Of a DNA stretch of 12,303 nt, positions 6,152 to 12,303 are shown in pieces. The stretch is from Crenothrix polyspora (lineage in GTDB: Bacteria; Pseudomonadota; Gammaproteobacteria; Methylococcales; Methylomonadaceae). A program made the translations under genes and the position numbers. The stretch spans positions 1 through 12,303 of the forward strand of contig CAMDOP010000072.1 in assembly GCA_945903675.1 (NCBI GenBank). Direction: 5' to 3'. The notes beneath the pieces are model-generated. The model had not been told where the DNA came from, searched no databases, and was given only the letters and a program-made list of their open reading frames with translations. The stretch's first letter is position 1. Each line of letters opens with the position of its first letter.

Positions 6152-6754
6152 TTACAACTTATCAGCATTCTTGTTCAGATATTCAGCAACGCCCTCAGGA
6201 CTTGCATTCATACCAGCATCTCCTTTAGTCCATCCTGCTGGACACACTTCACCATGCTCTTCGTGAAATTGCAAAGCATCTATTACGCGAAGCAATTCAT
6301 CCATATTACGGCCTAATGGCAAATCATTAACCACTTGATGACGCACAACACCACTACGATCAATCAAGAAAGTACCACGATAAGCTACGCCACCATCAGC
6401 TTCAACATCATAATCTTTAACGATAGCATGTGTTAAATCAGCCGCCATGGTATAGCGAACTGGACCTATACCGCCTTGATTAACAGGCGTGTTACGCCAT
6501 GCATTGTGTGTAAAATGTGAATCTATAGAAACAGCAATCACTTCAACGCCACGGCTCTTAAAATCATCTACGCGATGATCTAAAGCGATTAACTCACTCG
6601 GACATACGAAAGTGAAATCTAATGGATAGAAAAAAACAACGGCGTATTTACCGTCAGTCGCTTTCGAAAAACTGAATGAATCAACTATTTGGCCATCGCC
6701 AAGAACGGCAGGAACTGTAAAATCAGGTGCTTGTTTACCGACTAAAACGCTCAT
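6152..6754 (-). CDS. Typical 2-Cys peroxiredoxin (AhpC/Prx1 type)
   Basis: The product reduces hydrogen peroxide, organic peroxides and probably peroxynitrite in the cytoplasm, using a thioredoxin- or AhpF-like reductant. It is 200 residues with the peroxidatic cysteine C51 in FFYPLDFTFVCPSE, the supporting T48, R126 in YRGTFLID, and the resolving cysteine C171 in GEVCPAGW, so it forms the intersubunit disulfide of this class. The ATG at 6754 is chosen because GGAG lies seven bases upstream; a start at 6784 would add ten residues with no such site. It has GGIG (94-97), one of two motifs tied to overoxidation sensitivity, while the usual C-terminal YF is YL (192-193). It stands alone, convergent with the small membrane protein, with no adjacent ahpF or oxyR. 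Confidence 0.95.
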   Translation of the reverse strand: MSVLVGKQAPDFTVPAVLGDGQIVDSFSFSKATDGKYAVVFFYPLDFTFVCPSELIALDHRVDDFKSRGVEVIAVSIDSHFTHNAWRNTPVNQGGIGPVRYTMAADLTHAIVKDYDVEADGGVAYRGTFLIDRSGVVRHQVVNDLPLGRNMDELLRVIDALQFHEEHGEVCPAGWTKGDAGMNASPEGVAEYLNKNADKL

Positions 6755-6886
6755 TATTTGTCTCCAGAAATATTTAAAAAGCAAAAGGATATAAATTCAC
6801 TTGCCACGTCTTCTGTGGTTTCGTATCTTATACTACACCAAATTAGTGGGGAATTGTCTAGCATTGTTATTTTTAACTTGCTTTTA

Positions 6887-6915
6887 TTTAAACTTTTGCC
6901 ATAATTTGTAGTCAA
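6887..6915 (-). promoter_or_regulatory. Candidate sigma-70 promoter of the peroxiredoxin gene
   Basis: On the minus strand TTGACT (6915-6910) is followed after exactly 17 bases by TTTAAA (6892-6887). The -35 matches at five of six positions and the -10 at four of six. It lies about 130 bases upstream of the peroxiredoxin start, implying a long leader. A TATAAG nearer the gene lacks a matching -35. The spacer is AT-rich, so this is a candidate only. Confidence 0.35.
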
Positions 6916-7014
6916 GGGATTACAATAATTACAAACGGAACACATACAAAGCAGTCTGGTATTTTAAATGTTACTATAAGCTATGGCGACGTAACCCTGC
7001 TGTTAAATCAATTC

Positions 7015-7020
7015 TATAAT
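7015..7020 (+). promoter_or_regulatory. Candidate -10 box for the AP2-like gene
   Basis: A perfect TATAAT lies 22 bases before the ATG at 7043, with GAGGGGG (7028-7034) as ribosome-binding site in between. No good -35 is seen 16-18 bases upstream, so the promoter may need an activator or may be weak. Confidence 0.4.
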
Positions 7021-7042
7021 TCTTGTCGAGGGGGATTATCAT

Positions 7043-7552
7043 ATGGCAAAAAACAAACATATCACCGAACCAGATGTATTTGGTTATCAGGTGCGCATCG
7101 TAAGACGCGGCAAAGAAACAAGCCGTTATTTTTCACATAAATTATGGGGCAACAAAGGAAAGTCACTAAACGCGGCCATCACTTGGCGAGACCAAATGCT
7201 AGTCGTTTTAAAGGGCAGCAAAACCCGCTTTCTTAAGCCACCCAAAAACAAAACTACCACCGGCGTTACCGGCGTTTCAAGAACCATTAAATACGATCAT
7301 AGAAAAGATAAAAACTATCTTTGTTATACCGTATTTTGGGTCTGTAATGGCAAGTCAAGAAATAAAACTTTTCAAGTCGGCAATGTAGATAAAGTTACCG
7401 CTGATGATGAATTGCACGCCTTCCGTACAGCAAAGTTATTTAGAAGTTGCTATGAGTTTTCTATCGATAACGACATACAATTTTATGATGATAAATTTGC
7501 CGGCTGGAAAAAAACACGACTTTATGATCACGAACATTTAAACGCAGTTTAA
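7043..7552 (+). CDS. Protein with two AP2-like DNA-binding repeats
   Basis: The 169-residue basic protein appears to hold two repeats of the AP2/integrase-type DNA-binding fold, three beta strands and a helix. Repeat one (about 14-53) runs GYQVRIVRRGKETSRYFSH then NAAITWRDQML. Repeat two (about 74-136) starts TGVTGVSR, continues YTVFWVCNGKSRNKTFQVG and ends in the helix HAFRTAKLFRSCYEF. The GV.GV, strand-turn-strand with a basic hairpin, and A..A..R helix pattern is the reason for the call. Bacterial AP2 proteins are found in phage integrases, homing endonucleases and as free-standing proteins; no nuclease or recombinase domain is visible here. GAGGGGG eight bases upstream supports the ATG. 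It converges on parB. It probably binds DNA; its target and role are unknown. Confidence 0.75.
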   Translation: MAKNKHITEPDVFGYQVRIVRRGKETSRYFSHKLWGNKGKSLNAAITWRDQMLVVLKGSKTRFLKPPKNKTTTGVTGVSRTIKYDHRKDKNYLCYTVFWVCNGKSRNKTFQVGNVDKVTADDELHAFRTAKLFRSCYEFSIDNDIQFYDDKFAGWKKTRLYDHEHLNAV

Positions 7553-7606
7553 ATGCTTAGTAATCTAGGAAATTAGTTACGCAAAGTCATTAAAGCACGT
7601 TAAATA

Positions 7607-7635
7607 CCTAGGAAAGCTACACTAGCTTTCGTAGG
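7607..7635. terminator. Bidirectional terminator shared by the AP2-like gene and parB
   Basis: GAAAGCTA (7612-7619) and TAGCTTTC (7623-7630) pair perfectly around CAC. CCTA (7607-7610) and TAGG (7632-7635) extend the stem across one G-G mismatch. On the plus strand it is followed by TTTTAAATT, ending the AP2-like transcript; on the minus strand by TATTTAA, ending the mnmG-to-parB operon. The hairpin contains the last codons and TAG stop of parB, so plus-strand transcripts end just inside parB. Confidence 0.7.
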
Positions 7636-8479
7636 TTTTAAATTGACTGATAATGCCATCCAACTCATCCAGACTGGCATAAGCGATAACTAATTTCCCA
7701 GAACCATTCTCTTTATGATCGATAACAACCTTTGCACCTAAGCTAGCAGTTAAGCTTTCTTGTAATCGTAGGGTATCCTTATCAATGGTTTTAATTTTTT
7801 GCACTTTAGGCTCGGAATGCAGTTCCCTAACCAAGCGTTCCGTTGCCCTTACTGTTAAGCCTTCTTTAACCACTTTATTAGCCGCAGCTACTTGCTTAGG
7901 GCCATCTAATGAGAGTAAAGCGCGCGCATGCCCCATTTCTAGCTGACCACTGATTAGTAATTTTTTTACTTCAGGATGCAATTCAATTAAGCGTAGTAAA
8001 TTGGTGATAGTTGTTCGAGATTTACCCACCGCATCAGCGATATGCTGATGTGTCATTTCAAACTCTTCTAGCAATCGTTTTAAGGCCTCAGCTTCTTCCA
8101 AAGGATTAAGATCTTCTCGCTGGATATTCTCAATTAAGGCAACCGCCATGGCAGAGCGATCATCCATTTCCCTAATCACTATCGGCACTTGCGTCAAGCC
8201 TGCCAATTGAGCCGCGCGCCAACGCCGCTCACCGGCAATTATTTCATACTTCTCATAAGCAATCTGACGCACAATAATAGGCTGAATGATCCCCTGCGCC
8301 TTAATGGAGTCGGCAAGCTCCTGTAGTTTTTCGGGATTAATATCTTGCCTAGGTTGATATTTACCTCGCTGTAAATACTCTATCGGCAGCAGATGTAAAT
8401 GATGCTTTTCTTCTTTAACAGTCACATCACCCAATAAAGCATCAAGACCACGACCCAAACCACGCTTATTTAAAGACAT
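7622..8479 (-). CDS. parB: Chromosome-partitioning protein ParB (CTPase, parS-binding)
   Basis: ParB binds parS near the origin, loads as a CTP-dependent sliding clamp and activates ParA to move replicated origins apart. The 285-residue product has the N-terminal ParA-contacting peptide RGLGRGLDALLG (6-17). The CTP-binding domain has QPRQ, IIQPIIVR, GERRWRAA (83-90) and ENIQREDLNP (117-126). The helix-turn-helix is at about 143-164 (THQHIADAVGKSRTTITNLL), and a C-terminal dimerisation region includes LGAKVVIDHKENGSGKLVI. The ATG at 8479 has a weak AAAGAG upstream. A 99-base spacer separates it from the small upstream gene, which starts with a near-copy of the same N-terminal peptide. It is the last gene of the mnmG operon. 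Confidence 0.97.
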   Translation of the reverse strand: MSLNKRGLGRGLDALLGDVTVKEEKHHLHLLPIEYLQRGKYQPRQDINPEKLQELADSIKAQGIIQPIIVRQIAYEKYEIIAGERRWRAAQLAGLTQVPIVIREMDDRSAMAVALIENIQREDLNPLEEAEALKRLLEEFEMTHQHIADAVGKSRTTITNLLRLIELHPEVKKLLISGQLEMGHARALLSLDGPKQVAAANKVVKEGLTVRATERLVRELHSEPKVQKIKTIDKDTLRLQESLTASLGAKVVIDHKENGSGKLVIAYASLDELDGIISQFKTYES

Positions 8480-8578
8480 TTTTTCTCTTTATGTATGTTT
8501 ATACGCTCGGCAATGATGCTACAGCGCTAGGACAATCAAGTTATAACAATCGGTTGCCAGAACAAACGAATCAGTTTT

Positions 8579-8830
8579 TTAAAAATCACGAACTTGTTGT
8601 TCAATTTCATTTATCAATTCTTTTAAGGCAAGGGCCTCGGCTATAATAGCCTGTCTTTCTAGGCGAGCAGCCACTTTGGATGATTCTGCTAGCTCATTAA
8701 TCGCCTCAGCTTCCTTTAGTTCTTCATCTGGAAGATTTATCTTTACCGCAACCGGCCTATCTTCATTAGCAGATACATCAAGCAAAAGCGCTTCAAGGCC
8801 TCGTCCTAAACCACGATTTTTAAAACTCAT
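8579..8830 (-). CDS. 83-residue protein: ParB-like ParA-contact peptide plus helical tail
   Basis: The product begins MSFKNRGLGRGLEALLLDV; ParB begins MSLNKRGLGRGLDALLGDV. Fifteen of the first 24 residues are identical, and RGLGRGL-ALL lies at the same numbering (6-16). After a short linker rich in prolines and acidic residues (about 20-36), residues 37-83 are rich in Ala, Glu and Leu with spaced hydrophobics and read as one or two helices, possibly a coiled coil. There is no GERR CTP motif, helix-turn-helix or ParB dimer domain. Its ATG overlaps the parA TGA by four bases (ATGA), so it should be translated together with parA. Inference: a stand-alone ligand of ParA that uses the ParB peptide, either stimulating ATP hydrolysis, competing with ParB, or linking ParA to another partner. 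A decayed parB duplicate is possible, but the intact frame, coupling and ordered helical tail speak against simple decay. Confidence 0.85.
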   Translation of the reverse strand: MSFKNRGLGRGLEALLLDVSANEDRPVAVKINLPDEELKEAEAINELAESSKVAARLERQAIIAEALALKELINEIEQQVRDF

Positions 8831-9594
8831 AATTTATTTCTTTCTATCATTTCATTCGCCAAAGCAACATAAGCGATTGAGCCACGTGAGGACTTATCAT
8901 AACTAATTACTGGCAAACCATAACTTGGAGCTTCTGCTAAACGGACATTTCTAGGTATGCACGTTCTAAAGACTTTATCACCAAAATAACGAATCAATTG
9001 TTCAGAAACATCTTTAGTTAGGCGATTTCTATCATCATACATAGTCCGCAATATACCTTCCAAATGCAACGCTGGATTCACGGAACTTTGAATGTTTTGC
9101 AAAGTACCCATCAAAGCCGAAAGACCTTCCAAAGCATAATATTCGCATTGCATCGGTATTAATAAACTATCCGAAGCCACCATGGCATTTAAGGTCAGCA
9201 TATTGAGTGATGGAGGACAATCAATCAGAATGTAATCATAGTCTGTCTTAATGGGCATCAACGCATCAGCGAGTCTTTGCTCTTTACGATCCGCATGAAT
9301 TAATTTAACTTCGGCGGCAGTTAAATCAGCATTGCCGGATATTACCGAAAAACCAAGGCTCGGCAAATGAACCACTGCTTGTGCAGCAGGCACATCCTCC
9401 ATTAACAAATCATAACTTGAAAACTCGACTTCCTGCTTATCAATACCGCAGCCCATCGCAGCATTGCCTTGAGCATCAAGATCAATTAACAACACTCTGC
9501 ATTTGGCAGCGGCTAATGAAGCCGCTAAATTAACAGACGTTGTGGTTTTCCCTACCCCGCCTTTTTGATTAGTTACAGCAATTATTTTTCCCAC
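8827..9594 (-). CDS. parA: Chromosome-partitioning ATPase ParA
   Basis: ParA is an ATPase that dimerises on nucleoid DNA with ATP and is released when ParB stimulates hydrolysis, which pulls the origin region. The 255-residue product has the deviant Walker A KGGVGKTT (11-18) with both signature lysines K11 and K16. Walker A' is LLIDLDAQGN (35-44, D40) and Walker B YILIDCPPS (D125). It lacks the N-terminal DNA-binding extension of plasmid type Ia ParA, so it is the chromosomal Soj type. The GTG start at 9594 is supported by GAGG seven bases upstream. It overlaps the rsmG 3' end by 13 bases and the next small gene by four. Confidence 0.97.
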   Translation of the reverse strand: MGKIIAVTNQKGGVGKTTTSVNLAASLAAAKCRVLLIDLDAQGNAAMGCGIDKQEVEFSSYDLLMEDVPAAQAVVHLPSLGFSVISGNADLTAAEVKLIHADRKEQRLADALMPIKTDYDYILIDCPPSLNMLTLNAMVASDSLLIPMQCEYYALEGLSALMGTLQNIQSSVNPALHLEGILRTMYDDRNRLTKDVSEQLIRYFGDKVFRTCIPRNVRLAEAPSYGLPVISYDKSSRGSIAYVALANEMIERNKL

Positions 9595-10226
9595 GCACTT
9601 ACCTCGGCGACCTTATTCAAGTGAATTTTAACCAAGCATCTTTCACCATCTATTCCAGGAACACTGAGCGGATAAAGCTCTGTTTGTACTGACGTCAACA
9701 TAGAAACATCAGGAACCTGTCCCTTCATTGCCAGTAATACGCCCTCTTTATTAAGTAAATGAGCGGTTAAGCGCACAATATCTTCTAAGCTAGCAAATGC
9801 TCGGGTAATCGCCATGTCAAAGTTATTACCGGGACGATAAAGTTCAACACGATTATGACAAATACTGACATTAGCCAGCTTTAACTCCAAAATAGCTTGC
9901 TGTACGAAGCGAGTTTTTTTAGCATTACTATCTAATAAGACAAACTCAATATCAGGAAAACAAACCGCTAAGACGATGCCAGGCAAGCCAGCACCAGTAC
10001 CTATGTCAATAATTCGCTTTCCTGCAATAAAAGGCACTATCGCCAAGCTATCTAACAAATGCATAGGCACCATAGACAGCCGGTCACGAATTGAGGTCAG
10101 GTTATAAGATTTATTCCATTTTTCGATCAGGGTAATAAAAGCCAGCAATTGTTCTATCTGGTGTTCAGTCAAATTCTGGTTTAATGCTTCTAAACCAGAG
10201 ACCAATATTTTTCGACAATCATCCAT
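9582..10226 (-). CDS. rsmG: 16S rRNA (guanine-527-N7)-methyltransferase RsmG
   Basis: RsmG (GidB) uses S-adenosylmethionine to make m7G527 in the 530 loop of 16S rRNA; loss gives low-level streptomycin resistance in several bacteria. The 214-residue product shows the family blocks EKWNKSYNLTSIRD (35-48), HLLDSL (56-61), the SAM-binding motif DIGTGAGLPGI (74-84), LLDSNAKKTRFV and the late block ITRAFASL. E. coli RsmG is of similar length (about 207). Its ATG shares one base with the mnmG stop codon (TAATG), so translation is coupled. The linkage with mnmG upstream and parA downstream is the classical order near the replication origin. Confidence 0.97.
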   Translation of the reverse strand: MDDCRKILVSGLEALNQNLTEHQIEQLLAFITLIEKWNKSYNLTSIRDRLSMVPMHLLDSLAIVPFIAGKRIIDIGTGAGLPGIVLAVCFPDIEFVLLDSNAKKTRFVQQAILELKLANVSICHNRVELYRPGNNFDMAITRAFASLEDIVRLTAHLLNKEGVLLAMKGQVPDVSMLTSVQTELYPLSVPGIDGERCLVKIHLNKVAEVSAWEK

Positions 10227-12097
10227 TAGGCACTTTTCTTCTTTAAATAAACTAATAATAGGGAAATCGCAGCAGGTGTCATGCCAGGGATTCGTGAAGC
10301 CTGACCCAAGGTTTCAGGTCGCTGTGCTTTAAGTTTTTGACTCACTTCATTAGACAAGCCGGGAACACCAGCGTAATCCAACGTATCAGGTAGTCGTAAA
10401 TGATCATGACGCAAGGCTTTATCAATTTCAGTTTGTTGTCTGACGATATAGCCCTCATATTTAGCTTGGATTTCGACTTGCTCACCGACTTGATCGGCAA
10501 TCATGTCGCCTCCTTCAAAAAAGCCCAGTAATCGTTGTATGTCAATTTCTGGTCTACGCAGCAATTCCATTAAATTGGCTTCCTTAAGCAGCGGCGTGCC
10601 CCATATTTCTTCAACTTCACGAGCCTGCTCAGATTCCGCCCTAACCCATTGTTTTTTTAGATCATCCTGTAAATTAGCAATAGCATTACGTTTAATGTCG
10701 AAAGCTTGCCAACGCTCATCATCGACTAAACCCAATTCACGACCTTTTTCAGTTAAGCGTAAATCGGCATTATCTTCGCGTAATAATAAACGGTACTCCG
10801 CACGGCTAGTAAACATACGATAAGGCTCTTGAGTGCCACGAGTAATCAGATCATCAATCATCACGCCAATATAAGCCTGATCACGCCTAGGACACCAACT
10901 CTCCAAACCTTGTGTCAGTCGCGCCGCATTCAGTCCTGCAATTAAGCCCTGAGCCGCAGCTTCTTCATAACCCGTAGTACCATTAACTTGGCCAGCAAAA
11001 AACAAACCACTCATGTGCTTAGTTTCCAGAGACATTTTTAAATCTCTAGGATCGAAGAAATCATATTCAATGGCATAACCAGGCCGAACGATTTCAGCAT
11101 TTTCAAAACCTAACATCGATCGCACAAACTCATACTGCACGTCAAAAGGCAAGCTGGTAGAAATACCATTTGGATAGATTTCATGAGTATCTAAACCTTC
11201 AGGCTCTACAAAGATCTGATGTGTATCTCTATCGGCAAAACGCACAATTTTATCTTCAATCGAAGGACAGTAACGTGGCCCGATGCCTTCAATAACACCT
11301 GAATATAAAGGCGATCTATCTAAGCCCGCGCGAATAATATCATGGGTTTTACTGTTAGTCCGAGTGATGTGACAAGGGATTTGTCGTGGATGTTGCGAGC
11401 GATTGCCCATAAAAGAAAACACAGGCACTGGATCATCGCCGTGCTGTTCTTCCAACTTACTAAAATCAATGGTTCGACCGTCAATGCGCGGAGGGGTGCC
11501 CGTTTTTAAGCGATCAATACGAAAAGGCAATTCACGTAAGCGATCAGCTAAAGCAATAGAAGCAGGATCACCTGCCCTGCCGCCACTATAATTTTCTAAG
11601 CCTATATGAATCTTACCGCCCAAAAAAGTACCAGTCGTTAACACAACGGCCTTAGCCATAAAATTTAAACCCATCTGGGTTTTAACGCCGCACACTTGAT
11701 TGCCAACGACAATTAAATCAGCGACCGTTTGCTGAAACAAAGCCAAATTAGGTTGATTTTCCAGGGTGTATCTAACTGCCTGCTTATACAATAGTCTATC
11801 AGCTTGTGCCCGAGTCGCTCTAACAGCAGGCCCTTTGCTGGCATTTAAGGTGCGAAATTGAATACCACCAAGATCTATGGCTTTTGCCATAATACCGCCC
11901 AAGGCATCAATCTCTTTAACCAAATGACCTTTACCTATGCCACCGATGGCAGGATTACAGCTCATTTGCCCTAAAGTTTCAATATTTTGCGTTAACAATA
12001 AAGTGTTAGCACCACTACGCGCAGAAGCCAACGCGGCCTCAGTTCCTGCATGGCCGCCACCCACCACAATCACATCAAAATCTTTTTTAAATTTCAC
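10226..12097 (-). CDS. mnmG: tRNA 5-carboxymethylaminomethyluridine synthase, FAD subunit MnmG
   Basis: MnmG (GidA), in complex with the GTPase MnmE, uses FAD, NADH and a folate C1 unit to install the cmnm5/nm5 group on wobble U34 of several tRNAs. The 623-residue product (E. coli 629) starts with the FAD fold VIVVGGGHAGTEAALA (GxGxxG at 13-18). It keeps QMSCNPAIGGIGKGHLVKE with Cys47, LKTGTPPRI, the active-site block GPRYCPSIEDKIVRFADR (cysteine near 277), and GQVNGTTGYEEAAAQGLIAGLNAA. The C-terminal MnmE/tRNA-binding region has YEGYIVRQQ, GLSNEVSQKL, GQASRIPG and TPAAISLLLVYLK. The start is GTG at 12097, aligned with the E. coli N-terminus, though its ribosome-binding site is weak. It is the first gene of the mnmG-rsmG-parA-small gene-parB operon. 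A TATAAT lies in the divergent spacer on this strand, without a clear -35. Confidence 0.98.
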   Translation of the reverse strand: MKFKKDFDVIVVGGGHAGTEAALASARSGANTLLLTQNIETLGQMSCNPAIGGIGKGHLVKEIDALGGIMAKAIDLGGIQFRTLNASKGPAVRATRAQADRLLYKQAVRYTLENQPNLALFQQTVADLIVVGNQVCGVKTQMGLNFMAKAVVLTTGTFLGGKIHIGLENYSGGRAGDPASIALADRLRELPFRIDRLKTGTPPRIDGRTIDFSKLEEQHGDDPVPVFSFMGNRSQHPRQIPCHITRTNSKTHDIIRAGLDRSPLYSGVIEGIGPRYCPSIEDKIVRFADRDTHQIFVEPEGLDTHEIYPNGISTSLPFDVQYEFVRSMLGFENAEIVRPGYAIEYDFFDPRDLKMSLETKHMSGLFFAGQVNGTTGYEEAAAQGLIAGLNAARLTQGLESWCPRRDQAYIGVMIDDLITRGTQEPYRMFTSRAEYRLLLREDNADLRLTEKGRELGLVDDERWQAFDIKRNAIANLQDDLKKQWVRAESEQAREVEEIWGTPLLKEANLMELLRRPEIDIQRLLGFFEGGDMIADQVGEQVEIQAKYEGYIVRQQTEIDKALRHDHLRLPDTLDYAGVPGLSNEVSQKLKAQRPETLGQASRIPGMTPAAISLLLVYLKKKSA

Positions 12098-12175
12098 AAG
12101 CTTTTTTCACTCTTAGTAGTACACTATTTGCGCCCAACCTTTAGATGGGCTTTAGACTATTATAAGAGGTAAACC

Positions 12176-12303
12176 ATGAAAAAACGTAGTAATCCAAACA
12201 AAATAGATTGTATTCTTATACAAAACCCCGTAGCCAAGTTCGCACATCAGTTTAATAAGGCGCAAGTCTATGCTGATAAAAACCAATATCGTCGTAAAGC
12301 CAA
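12176..12303 (+). CDS. Short basic protein with NPVAK motif, cut by window edge
   Basis: An ATG at 12176 follows AAGAGGT by five bases, a good ribosome-binding site. The visible 42 codons begin MKKRSNPNKIDCILIQNPVA and continue with KFAHQFNKAQVYADKNQYRRKA. The product is lysine/arginine-rich with no hydrophobic segment. I recall short basic proteins with NPVAK...FN(R/K)AQ in gammaproteobacteria with no known function, but cannot name the family with confidence. The gene diverges from mnmG over a 78-base spacer holding GCCCA/TGGGC (12132-12136, 12146-12150), a weak hairpin. The 3' end is outside the window. Confidence 0.75.
   Translation, partial: MKKRSNPNKIDCILIQNPVAKFAHQFNKAQVYADKNQYRRKA

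Noticed and set aside
6755..6784. Upstream ATG giving the peroxiredoxin ten extra residues
   Set aside because: No ribosome-binding site precedes it, while GGAG lies correctly before the ATG at 6754, which also gives the normal family N-terminus.
6754..6945. 63-codon minus-strand frame overlapping the peroxiredoxin leader
   Set aside because: It is cysteine- and asparagine-rich, has no ribosome-binding site, overlaps the likely promoter and leader, and shows no recognisable family.
8480..8578. Internal promoter or terminator between the small gene and parB
   Set aside because: No -35/-10 pair of acceptable spacing and no stem followed by a T-run was found in this 99-base spacer.
8883..8888. 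CACGTG, the core of the parS site, inside parA
   Set aside because: The flanks do not match the parS arms TGTTT and AAACA beyond a few bases. I found no consensus parS in the window; the site is probably elsewhere near the origin.
10503..11591. Plus-strand frames opposite mnmG
   Set aside because: They are antisense to a fully conserved MnmG and have low-complexity, arginine- and serine-rich translations typical of shadow frames.

Overview
The window reads as chromosomal DNA from a fairly AT-leaning gammaproteobacterium. QueA, YggX, MutY, RsmG and MnmG all align closely, by eye, with their E. coli counterparts. The chromosomal block mnmG-rsmG-parA-parB and the mutY-yggX pair are typical of this class. 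A two-repeat AP2-like protein, and the general look of the small membrane protein and AsmA, make me suspect an environmental lineage such as the methanotrophic Methylococcales. That is an inference from memory, not proof.

Layout. The left edge cuts a tRNA-Leu(CAA) on the minus strand. It diverges from queA (plus), which makes the queuosine precursor in tRNA. An 853-bp gap follows (1156-2008) with no convincing gene. It holds palindromes, a diverged direct repeat and a neat 59-bp sequence that can fold as a three-way junction. Next comes a minus-strand group read asmA > mutY > yggX (5669 down to 2009). mutY and yggX overlap, but asmA and mutY are separated by a 190-bp non-coding element. That element has terminal inverted repeats and a perfect 8-bp flanking duplication, so it looks like a MITE inserted into a once tightly spaced operon. 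A small three-helix membrane protein (plus) diverges from asmA and converges on a 2-Cys peroxiredoxin (minus), with a hairpin between them. Diverging from the peroxiredoxin is a plus-strand gene with two AP2-like DNA-binding repeats. Its end meets parB head-on at a hairpin that contains the parB stop codon.

The right third is a tight minus-strand operon: mnmG > rsmG > parA > a small unnamed gene > parB. The genes from mnmG to the small gene overlap or abut by 1, 13 and 4 bases. MnmG modifies the tRNA wobble uridine, RsmG methylates 16S rRNA, and ParA/ParB segregate the chromosome. The small gene encodes 83 residues. Its first 24 nearly repeat the first 24 of ParB, including the basic peptide that in ParB proteins contacts ParA. 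After this comes only a predicted helical segment, with no CTPase or DNA-binding domain. It looks like a stand-alone ParA-interacting peptide and is the most interesting item here. A short basic protein gene begins at the right edge, divergent from mnmG.
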